DNA from: Fusobacteriaceae bacterium
GTDB lineage: Bacteria; Fusobacteriota; Fusobacteriia; Fusobacteriales; Fusobacteriaceae
Direction of reading: 5' to 3'
Length of the DNA: 5,742 nucleotides
NCBI GenBank assembly: GCA_016938425.1
Contig: JAFGUR010000249.1
Span: 1 to 5,742 of the forward strand
In this document: positions 1 to 4,770 of the stretch, piece by piece
How the letters are laid out: the number at the start of each line of letters is the position of its first letter
Numbering within the stretch: the stretch's first letter is position 1
Notes under the pieces: generated by a model
What the model saw: only the letters and a program-made list of their open reading frames with translations
What the model was told of the DNA's origin: nothing
Database searches by the model: none
Program-made: the position numbers and the translations under genes

Positions 1-2
1 TT

Positions 3-635
3 ATGATTTTTTCTATTGGACTCTTAGGAATTATTTATTTGAAAAATTTAAATAAATATTTTTATTATTGTTACTACACACTTTTTTCTGTTTTCACCAT
101 TTCCTTTATTCTTATGATGGTTATAATAAATTTAGGAGTTAACTACAAAAATATTAATAGCTCATATGATACTGTTATAGTTCTTGGAAGTGGTTTACAA
201 GAGGGAGATAAACTTTCTTATGTTCTTACAAGAAGACTAGAAACAGCTTTAGAATATCATAAAAAAAATCCTTCTACCCCTATTATTCTCTCAGGTGGTC
301 AAGGACATGATGAATTTTTAAGCGAAGCCCAAGCTATGAAAAATTATCTGATTTCAAAAGGGATTCCTGAAAATATTCTTTTTTTAGAGGATAAATCAAC
401 TTCTACCAAAGAAAACATCGTTTTTTCAAAAAAAATTATTAAAAAAAACAATTTTTCTACTGATAAAATTGGGATTATTACAAATGATTATCATTCTTTT
501 CGCTCCAATTATTTATCTAAAAAATTAGATTTACATTCAGAAAGTATTTCTGCTAAAACTAGTAATTTTCTAAAAATCAATTATATGGTCAGAGAATATT
601 TTGCATGTGTAAAAAGTTTTTTGATAGATAATTAA
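3..635 (+). CDS. YdcF/SanA-family (DUF218) membrane-anchored protein, probably 5'-partial
   Basis: DUF218 proteins (YdcF, SanA, ElyC) are envelope-associated; SanA and ElyC are linked to barrier function and envelope polymer metabolism, but the biochemical reaction is generally unknown. Visible here: a hydrophobic N-terminus with two likely membrane segments (about residues 1-13 and 21-45), then the soluble DUF218 domain from about residue 55. Hallmarks are VLGSGL (60-65), the Arg pair at 77-78, LSGGQG (96-101), the Glu108-Ala pair, the ED-x-STST-x-EN block (129-138), TNDYHSFRS (160-168) and a C-terminal REYFA (198-202). The domain is complete and ends in TAA. The first visible ATG is at base 3 with no room to see a ribosome site. 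Many relatives are over 300 residues with more membrane helices, so the true start probably lies outside the window. It is convergent with the ula-type operon, so it is probably not functionally linked to it. Confidence 0.85.
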   Translation: MIFSIGLLGIIYLKNLNKYFYYCYYTLFSVFTISFILMMVIINLGVNYKNINSSYDTVIVLGSGLQEGDKLSYVLTRRLETALEYHKKNPSTPIILSGGQGHDEFLSEAQAMKNYLISKGIPENILFLEDKSTSTKENIVFSKKIIKKNNFSTDKIGIITNDYHSFRSNYLSKKLDLHSESISAKTSNFLKINYMVREYFACVKSFLIDN

Positions 636-665
636 AAAGCTTAGCTTATTTTGAGTACTAAAGTG

Positions 666-801
666 ATAATCTAACTCCTTTCGGAGTAAGATTATAGTTT
701 GTTGCAAAACTTCCCCACCTTCGGTGGGGAAAGAGAGGATAGTCGGAACAGAGCCTGAACCAACCGCAAGGAAGTATCCTTGCCACTCCATAATTCGACT
801 A
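666..801. other. GC-rich nested hairpin cluster between convergent genes
   Basis: Bases 701-790 are about 53% GC against roughly 25-30% around them. Direct reading shows: a long stem at 666-695 (ATAATCT / AGATTAT, one A-A mismatch, then ACTCC / GGAGT, loop TTTC); a perfect 9-bp stem at 711-731 (TTCCCCACC, loop TTC, GGTGGGGAA); a perfect 7-bp stem at 766-783 (GCAAGGA, loop AGTA, TCCTTGC); and a 6-bp long-range pair TAGTCG (740-745) with CGACTA (796-801) enclosing the last stem. The strand is undecided. It may act as a bidirectional terminator region for the two convergent genes, although the T-runs are poor (only GTTTTG after the 9-bp stem on the minus strand). It could also be a non-coding RNA or the end of an insertion sequence. 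The minus strand has an open frame of 73 codons here with no ribosome site, which I do not call as a gene. Bases 802-960 are plain AT-rich sequence with no feature I can support. Confidence 0.45.
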
Positions 802-960
802 AAGACTTAAAAGTCTAAGTCTCATTAAAAACAATAAAAACATTATTTGTATTATTTTTAAATTTGTACACATATTTTTTAGTTTTGCAACTATCTAGAG
901 TAAGATTATCTAATAATTTGGGATATTTTTAAAATCAAGATATTTCTTTTTCAGCCATCT

Positions 961-1602
961 CTATTTACTCTTGTTCCAATCCTTTAGGAACATCTCTATT
1001 CCTTTATCGGTTAAAGGATGTTCAAACATTTTACAGAATGCTCCGTATGGTATAGTTCCAATATGAGCTCCTGCCAAAGCTGCTTCTTTTGCATGCAATG
1101 GATTTCTGATACTTGCAGCGATAATTTCTGTTTTTATTCCATGAATATTGAATATTGTCGCTATTTCCGACACTAAAGATGCCCCATCAATTCCCATATC
1201 GTCGAGTCTTCCCAAGAATGGACTTACATATGACGCTCCCGCTCTTGCCGCCAATAAAGCTTGACTAGAAGAAAAAATTAAAGTTACATTAGTTTTTATT
1301 CCCATTTTAGTAAGGGTACTACAAGCTTTAAGCCCTTCTTTAGTCATTGGAAGTTTGATAACTATATTTTTATGAATTTTTACAAGTTCTTTTGCTTCTT
1401 TTAACATTCCTTCAGCTTCCAAAGAAATAACTTCAGCACTTATAGGACCGTCTACAATCGTACAAATTTCCGCTATTACTTCTTCAAAAACTTTTCCTTC
1501 TCTAGCAATAAGAGAGGGGTTTGTTGTAACTCCACATATTGCACCAGTTGATGCCGCATCTTTTATTTCTTCAATATTTGCTGTATCTATAAATATTTTC
1601 AT
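961..1602 (-). CDS. talC: Transaldolase, TalC/FSA family (class I aldolase), operon member
   Basis: Small class I aldolase of 213 residues, the family's usual length, a cytosolic TIM barrel that transfers or releases dihydroxyacetone units on fructose 6-phosphate and pentose phosphate intermediates. Visible, numbered from the chosen Met: Asp6 in FIDTAN, TTNPSL at 26-31, the Schiff-base Lys83 in VIKLPMT, NVTLIFS at 105-111, SPFLGRLDD at 127-135 and IAASIRN at 161-167. Recalled E. coli FSA has Gln59 and Tyr131 where this protein has Glu57 and Phe129; Glu and Phe are typical of transaldolases, so I infer transaldolase rather than fructose-6-phosphate aldolase activity. An upstream in-frame ATG at 1611 lies one base from AAGGAG; the ATG at 1602 sits 10 bases from it and gives the family's MKIFIDTAN start, so it is preferred. 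It follows the EIIC gene by 86 bases and is last in the operon; it would feed the imported product into the pentose phosphate pathway. Confidence 0.95.
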   Translation of the reverse strand: MKIFIDTANIEEIKDAASTGAICGVTTNPSLIAREGKVFEEVIAEICTIVDGPISAEVISLEAEGMLKEAKELVKIHKNIVIKLPMTKEGLKACSTLTKMGIKTNVTLIFSSSQALLAARAGASYVSPFLGRLDDMGIDGASLVSEIATIFNIHGIKTEIIAASIRNPLHAKEAALAGAHIGTIPYGAFCKMFEHPLTDKGIEMFLKDWNKSK

Positions 1603-1612
1603 TAAATTCATT

Positions 1613-1618
1613 CTCCTT
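1613..1618 (-). promoter_or_regulatory. Ribosome binding site of talC, decides start
   Basis: The minus strand reads AAGGAG here. It ends one base before an in-frame ATG at 1611 (too close) and 10 bases before the ATG at 1602, which is therefore chosen. Confidence 0.75.
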
Positions 1619-1654
1619 AATTTTTATTTTAGGTTTATTAAGAGCTTTACATAA

Positions 1655-1674
1655 TGGCGGAAACATTTCCGCCA
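1655..1674 (-). other. Perfect hairpin in the ulaA-talC spacer
   Basis: A perfect inverted repeat, TGGCGGAAA / TTTCCGCCA around CA: nine pairs on paper, with eight pairs and a 4-base loop more realistic. It begins 14 bases after the ulaA stop. No T-run follows on either strand, so it is not a standard intrinsic terminator. Its place between a membrane-protein gene and an enzyme gene suggests an mRNA-processing or 3'-end stabilising stem that sets the relative amounts of EIIC and TalC; this is inference. Confidence 0.6.
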
Positions 1675-1688
1675 AATTTATCTTAATT

Positions 1689-3047
1689 TTATTCTGCTTC
1701 TACCTTTTTAACATCTTTTTTTATCATTGTAAAAATAAAAGGAATTGAAAATAGTATTGCTATAACTACATAAATAAGCATAGGATTTTGTTTCCCTACA
1801 TTTCCTAAAAGAAGTCCTACAGTTGCAAAATCAGCATCTCCAAAAGTAGTTCCTTCAAATCCTAATTTTCCCAATAATGGAAGTACTAGTGCTGGTAAAA
1901 AACTTATTAATAACCCATGGACAAAAGACCCTAATATTGCTCCTCTTTTCCCACCTGTTATATTCCCGTAAACTCCTGCAGTTGCTCCGCAAAAGAAATG
2001 AGGTATTAATCCTGGAACTATTACACTCAAATGAAATATTGGTAAAAGGAATAATGAGATTATCCCTGCAGCAAAGCTACAAAGAAACCCTATAATTGTT
2101 GCATTAGGAGCAAATGGGAACACTGAAGGACAATCCAATGCAGGTTTTGCATTTGGAACAACTTTTTCTGCTATCCCTTGAAACGCAGGTACAATTTCAG
2201 CTATCAACATTCTTACTCCTGCCAGAACTATATATACTCCCGCAGCAAATTCAATTGCTTTTAAGAAAGAAAAAACTATAAAATTTGATCCGTTAGAAAT
2301 AGTTGTCTCAACAAACTCTTTTCCCGCAAATATAGAAACTACAAAGAAAAGTATGGACATTGTTAATGAAATTGATACCGATGTATCTCTTAAAAACGAA
2401 AGATTTTTAGGTACATTTATTGATTCGGTAGAAGACGATTTATTTCCAAAAGCTTTTCCAATCAAAGCCGATACAAAATATCCTACAGACCCAAAATGTC
2501 CCAATGCCAAATCATCTGTTCCTGTAATTTCTTTAGTATATTTTTGTAACATTGCAGGAGATAAAACCATTAATGTTCCTAAAAGTATTCCTCCCCCTAC
2601 AATAAGCCCCATACCAGAAATTCCTGTTACCGACAAAATTGCTGAAATTAAACAAGCCATAAACAAAGTGTGATGTCCTGTCAAAAATATAAACTTAAAT
2701 TTGGTAAATTTTGCAATTAAGATATTAAATACCATTCCCAAAACCATAATAAGTGCTGTTTCTTTCCCTAAAGTTTTTTGCGCCAAAGCAACAACAGATT
2801 CATTATTAGGTATAATACCTTTTATTCCAAATGCGTGATCAAACATTTGACCGAAAACGCCCAAAGAACCTACTATAACTCCAGCTCCAGCTCCCAATAT
2901 AACAAATCCCATTATTGTTTTCAAAGTTCCCGATATGATTTCACTATTTTCTTTTTTTTGTACAGCTAATCCAATAAAAGCAAAAAGTCCAATTAAAATA
3001 GCAGGTGTTCCCAAAATATCTTTCATAATTACATTTAAAAATGTCAT
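1689..3047 (-). CDS. ulaA: PTS EIIC, ascorbate (UlaA/SgaT) family permease
   Basis: Integral membrane EIIC of the ascorbate-type PTS, 452 residues (E. coli UlaA about 465), which carries the substrate through the membrane while the EIIB phosphorylates it. The chain is hydrophobic throughout, with about ten to eleven likely membrane segments. Family marks: FLTGHHTLF at 121-129, DLALGHFGS at 179-187, AGVRMLIAEIVPAFQGIAEK at 276-295, ALDCPSVFPFAPNAT at 303-317 and PGLIPHFF at 345-352. By recall-based alignment, His125, His184 and Asp305 match E. coli His135, His194 and Asp314 near the ascorbate site, but the E. coli Gln139 position is Phe129 and the GHQQQ block is GHFGS. This puts it in a second UlaA branch, and the substrate may not be ascorbate. 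The start is fixed by AAGGAG at 3056-3060, eight bases from the ATG. It lies 263 bases after ulaB, unusually far for partners of one transporter. Confidence 0.95.
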   Translation of the reverse strand: MTFLNVIMKDILGTPAILIGLFAFIGLAVQKKENSEIISGTLKTIMGFVILGAGAGVIVGSLGVFGQMFDHAFGIKGIIPNNESVVALAQKTLGKETALIMVLGMVFNILIAKFTKFKFIFLTGHHTLFMACLISAILSVTGISGMGLIVGGGILLGTLMVLSPAMLQKYTKEITGTDDLALGHFGSVGYFVSALIGKAFGNKSSSTESINVPKNLSFLRDTSVSISLTMSILFFVVSIFAGKEFVETTISNGSNFIVFSFLKAIEFAAGVYIVLAGVRMLIAEIVPAFQGIAEKVVPNAKPALDCPSVFPFAPNATIIGFLCSFAAGIISLFLLPIFHLSVIVPGLIPHFFCGATAGVYGNITGGKRGAILGSFVHGLLISFLPALVLPLLGKLGFEGTTFGDADFATVGLLLGNVGKQNPMLIYVVIAILFSIPFIFTMIKKDVKKVEAE

Positions 3048-3310
3048 TTATCTCTCTCCTTTTTATTTTATTTTTTTGTTATAACTCATTGCAAAACTGC
3101 AACGACTTAATTCTACTAACTATAAAATCCTATATTTTTATATACTTTTCCCACCTGCAGTGTAGAAAAAGATGCTAATCGAGATTAATCTCCAAAATAT
3201 GGCAAAACCTATATTCGCCATTTATTTAAAACAAAAAAAGTTAATTTCATTTTATTTCTGTTGATGTATATATATTTTGATGTTGACATAATTTATTTTT
3301 ACTTCCAAAT
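3048..3310 (-). other. Long ulaB-ulaA spacer with hairpin and palindrome
   Basis: This 263-base spacer inside the operon is longer than expected between EIIB and EIIC genes. In minus-strand order it contains a direct repeat TTGATGT (plus strand 3261-3267 and 3277-3283, 16-base period); a hairpin at 3199-3221 (minus strand ATGGCGAA / TTTGCCAT with one G-U pair, loop of seven); a perfect 12-base palindrome GAGATTAATCTC at 3181-3192; and a small stem TTGCA/TGCAA at 3090-3103. A minus-strand ATG at 3221 opens a 27-codon hydrophobic frame ending at 3138, but no ribosome site precedes it. I see no convincing promoter or terminator. It may be a long untranslated leader that controls EIIC output, or a scar of an inserted element. 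Confidence 0.4.
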
Positions 3311-3574
3311 TTAAAGATAAGCTACCAATTGTCTTTCAATTTCATTCAAATCCATAATATTCTCTAACTCAATTCTCTTAATATTATCTTTCTTAAAATT
3401 ACACATTAAGTCTTTTGCTCCCACATAAACATCAGCCTCTATCGTTTTTGCACTGGCTAAATCCGTATGTTCAACTACTGCATTTATTCCTAATTTTTTT
3501 AAAACCTTTTTTACGTTTAATTCCATCATAAAGCTACTTCCCAAACCATTTCCACACATTACTAAAATTTTCAT
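3311..3574 (-). CDS. ulaB: PTS EIIB, ascorbate (UlaB/SgaB) family
   Basis: Small cytosolic EIIB of 87 residues (E. coli UlaB about 101) that takes phosphate from the EIIA and gives it to the substrate bound to the EIIC. The phosphocysteine loop is clear at the N-terminus: MKILVMCGNGLGSS, with Cys7 the acceptor and GNGLGSS forming the anion-binding loop. The rest fits the small alpha/beta EIIB fold (strand AVVEHTDL at about 33-40, then DVYVGAKDL at about 48-56). An alternative TTG five codons upstream lies within the ribosome site itself, so the ATG at 3574 is used, preceded by GGGAGG seven bases away. Middle gene of the EIIA-EIIB-EIIC set. Besides its transport role, EIIBs of this kind usually set the phosphorylation state of the cognate PRD regulator, here probably the partial gene upstream. 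Confidence 0.94.
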   Translation of the reverse strand: MKILVMCGNGLGSSFMMELNVKKVLKKLGINAVVEHTDLASAKTIEADVYVGAKDLMCNFKKDNIKRIELENIMDLNEIERQLVAYL

Positions 3575-3581
3575 AATAATT

Positions 3582-3587
3582 CCTCCC
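3582..3587 (-). promoter_or_regulatory. Ribosome binding site of ulaB, decides start
   Basis: The minus strand reads GGGAGG seven bases before the ATG at 3574. The in-frame TTG at 3589 overlaps this motif and so cannot be its start. Confidence 0.8.
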
Positions 3588-3594
3588 AATATCT

Positions 3595-3690
3595 TTATTT
3601 TTTTAGTTTATCCCAAACTCCGACAAGATCTCCTTTTAAGCCTTTAAAAACAAACTTATCATTATTTTTATTAATGTATATAAACTTTCT
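3595..3690 (-). other. Start-less small open frame in the ulaC-ulaB spacer
   Basis: The 114-base spacer between ulaC and ulaB carries a minus-strand frame ending in TAA at 3597-3595, whose last codons read KFVFKGLKGDLVGVWDKLKK. That composition (Gly, Asp, Trp and alternating Lys) looks more like protein than random AT-rich sequence. It has no ATG, GTG or TTG start and no upstream ribosome site, and it is closed upstream by a stop overlapping the ulaC end. It could be the tail of a lost gene, a non-canonical start or chance. No function can be assigned. Confidence 0.2.
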
Positions 3691-4132
3691 AATTTAATAA
3701 ATTCAATATTTTGCTCTCGTCTTCTGCCATTATAATTTTCTCTATTTTTTTCTCATCTTCCAATAATTCTGTTAGCTGTGTTATAAGTTCGATGTGTGAA
3801 CTATTATCTTTTGCTCCCAAAATAAAAACTATGTTAATTTTTTCTTTGGTTTTATCCGATGAAAATGCCACACCGCTATTTATTTTTAACAAAGACATAC
3901 AACTTTCTATAACACCACTCTCAGGTCTAGAATGAGGCATTGCTATTCTCGGCATTAATACAACATACGGTCCCAATTTATTTATATTATTTATCATAGA
4001 TTCTATATATCTTTCTTCTATTTTATTTTTCTCCAACAAAGGTTTAGATGCCAACTCTATCGCCTTTTCCCAGCTCTCTACACTTTCTACCACTTGTATA
4101 TTATTTTCCAATTCTTTTCTCAATCTAAGCAT
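3689..4132 (-). CDS. ulaC: PTS EIIA, ascorbate (UlaC; EIIA-Mtl/Ntr fold) component
   Basis: Cytosolic EIIA of 147 residues (E. coli UlaC about 154), which receives phosphate from HPr and passes it to the EIIB. The phospho-acceptor histidine lies in the motif RIAMPHSRPE (His67 from the chosen Met; E. coli UlaC uses a histidine at about 68), and the second conserved histidine of the fold is in SSHIELITQLTELL (His113). The EIIA type-2 domain occupies the whole protein. A GTG at 4144 would add four residues but overlaps the AGGAG sequence itself; the ATG at 4132 lies 11 bases from AGGAG and is used. It is the first gene of the operon, preceded by a 640-base gap with a candidate promoter. The gene order EIIA-EIIB-EIIC differs from E. 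coli ulaABC. Confidence 0.94.
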   Translation of the reverse strand: MLRLRKELENNIQVVESVESWEKAIELASKPLLEKNKIEERYIESMINNINKLGPYVVLMPRIAMPHSRPESGVIESCMSLLKINSGVAFSSDKTKEKINIVFILGAKDNSSHIELITQLTELLEDEKKIEKIIMAEDESKILNLLN

Positions 4133-4143
4133 ATGTATTCTCA

Positions 4144-4148
4144 CTCCT
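4144..4148 (-). promoter_or_regulatory. Ribosome binding site of ulaC, decides start
   Basis: The minus strand reads AGGAG, 11 bases before the ATG at 4132. The competing GTG begins on the last G of this motif and is therefore unlikely as the start. Confidence 0.7.
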
Positions 4149-4182
4149 ATTTCACATTTTACTGTTTCCTTAACTTGTTATA

Positions 4183-4211
4183 ATTCTACTTTATTTCAAA
4201 TTTATTTTAAA
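4183..4211 (-). promoter_or_regulatory. Candidate sigma-70 type promoter of the ula operon
   Basis: On the minus strand, TTTAAA (plus 4206-4211) and TAGAAT (plus 4183-4188) are separated by exactly 17 bases. A start near 4176 would give a 5' leader of about 44 bases before ulaC. The -35 is a poor match to TTGACA, as expected if an activator is needed, and AT-rich sequence yields such matches by chance, so confidence is modest. Confidence 0.35.
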
Positions 4212-4218
4212 CATTCTA

Positions 4219-4245
4219 ATTTTTTCATTTTTTTTTTGAAAAAAT
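4219..4245 (-). promoter_or_regulatory. Inverted repeat just upstream of the promoter, possible operator
   Basis: Perfect 8-base arms ATTTTTTC and GAAAAAAT flank an 11-base A/T spacer. If the promoter at 4183-4211 is right, the repeat spans about -43 to -69, the usual place for an activator. The neighbouring PRD regulator is an obvious candidate ligand. It does not match the MtlR-type TTGnCACA repeat, and the sequence is low in complexity, so this may be chance. Confidence 0.25.
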
Positions 4246-4491
4246 CACCTCTTATTAATTAGGGCTTACTGAAAAATATAAACCATTGATTTTAAAATAG
4301 TACAAATATATTTTTAAGAAAAAAATGCACGTTTTTTTGTAAAAATCTTAAAAATTAAACATTCAAACCTTGGACTTAAGATTACTCTAGAATTTCTTTC
4401 AAAAAACCTCGTAAACGTGACGTTTTTTGCGACTATATGGAGCTTATCCTTTAGGAAATACCTTGTAAATTATATTACAAAAATATTTATG

Positions 4492-4572
4492 CTGAATTAT
4501 AAGGTGTCCAGCAACCATTGCTGGTCGGGTTTGGGCAGACGCCCAAGGTTTTCAAAACTGCTTCCAATTCAG
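4492..4572 (-). other. GC-rich multi-stem structure (possible ncRNA or IS200/IS605 3'-end relic)
   Basis: Bases 4503-4572 are about 53% GC in an AT-rich gap. A 7-bp closing stem CTGAATT (4492-4498) / AATTCAG (4566-4572) encloses a perfect 7-bp hairpin CCAGCAA-CCA-TTGCTGG (4508-4524), a perfect 6-bp hairpin TTGGGC-AGAC-GCCCAA (4531-4546) and a weak GTTT/AAAC stem. The closed, branched shape recalls a cloverleaf, but the tRNA landmarks (T-loop TTC, anticodon arm, fixed spacings) are absent on both strands. On the minus strand one frame reads EATELEAVLKTLGVCPNPTS and on to a stop at 4487-4489. Hairpins overlapping the end of a reading frame are typical of tnpB genes whose 3' end doubles as guide RNA. 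The minus strand is therefore preferred, without certainty. The rest of the gap from 4246 to 4491 is AT-rich, with only the palindrome AAACGTGACGTTT at 4413-4425 standing out. Confidence 0.35.
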
Positions 4573-4618
4573 TAGCCTCTAATTAGTAACTTTTATAAAT
4601 CGATTTTTTTATTTCAAT

Positions 4619-4648
4619 CCAACGTAAGGTTGGTGCAGTGTGCTGCAC
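4619..4648 (-). other. Tandem GC-rich hairpins
   Basis: Two stems touch each other: CCAAC-GTAAG-GTTGG (4619-4633) and TGCAG-TGTG-CTGCA, extendable by one G-C pair (4633-4648). The islet 4619-4656 is about 58% GC. It lies 46 bases from the branched structure at 4492-4572 and probably belongs to the same unit. No T-run follows on either strand, so these are not ordinary terminators. Confidence 0.4.
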
Positions 4649-4730
4649 AAGCACGGTTTTTAAGTATTCTTTTAGAAATGAATAAATCAAGTTAATGAAT
4701 ATTTTTTCGATATAACTTATCATTTTTTTC

Positions 4731-4764
4731 AAAAATAAATAATACCGAAGTCTTTCAACTTCGG
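4731..4764 (-). terminator. Intrinsic terminator of the PRD regulator gene
   Basis: On the minus strand a perfect 7-bp stem CCGAAGT / ACTTCGG with a 6-base loop is followed by TATTATTTATTTTT. It starts seven bases after the regulator's TAG stop. It separates regulator transcription from the ulaCBA-talC operon, which must therefore have its own promoter or depend on read-through. Confidence 0.85.
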
Positions 4765-4770
4765 CTTTAT

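Noticed and set aside
570..791. 73-codon minus-strand open frame across the hairpin cluster
   Set aside because: No ribosome site precedes its ATG, it overlaps the end of the DUF218 gene, and the stretch is dominated by inverted repeats that explain its base content.
684..909. Direct repeat GAGTAAGATTAT at 684-695 and 898-909, and TTGCAAAACT at 702-711, 3090-3099 and inverted at 882-891
   Set aside because: Exact words of 10-12 bases are expected by chance in a window this AT-rich, and the flanks do not align.
815..958. Minus-strand peptide frames after talC (MAEKEIS, then a start-less 38-codon stretch), as a truncated next operon gene
   Set aside because: Several stops, no convincing ribosome site and no recognisable domain; AT-rich sequence gives such stretches readily.
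1877..2969. Three plus-strand open frames inside the ulaA gene
   Set aside because: They are antisense shadows of a clear EIIC reading frame with a full set of family motifs.
3283..3315. Plus-strand TTGACA as a promoter
   Set aside because: No -10 hexamer lies at 16-18 bases, and no plus-strand gene follows.
4411..4424. CcpA-type catabolite (cre) site
   Set aside because: Only about half of the conserved cre positions match.
4492..4572. tRNA-like cloverleaf
   Set aside because: The 7-bp closing stem is suggestive, but there is no T-loop, D-loop or anticodon arm at the right spacing on either strand.
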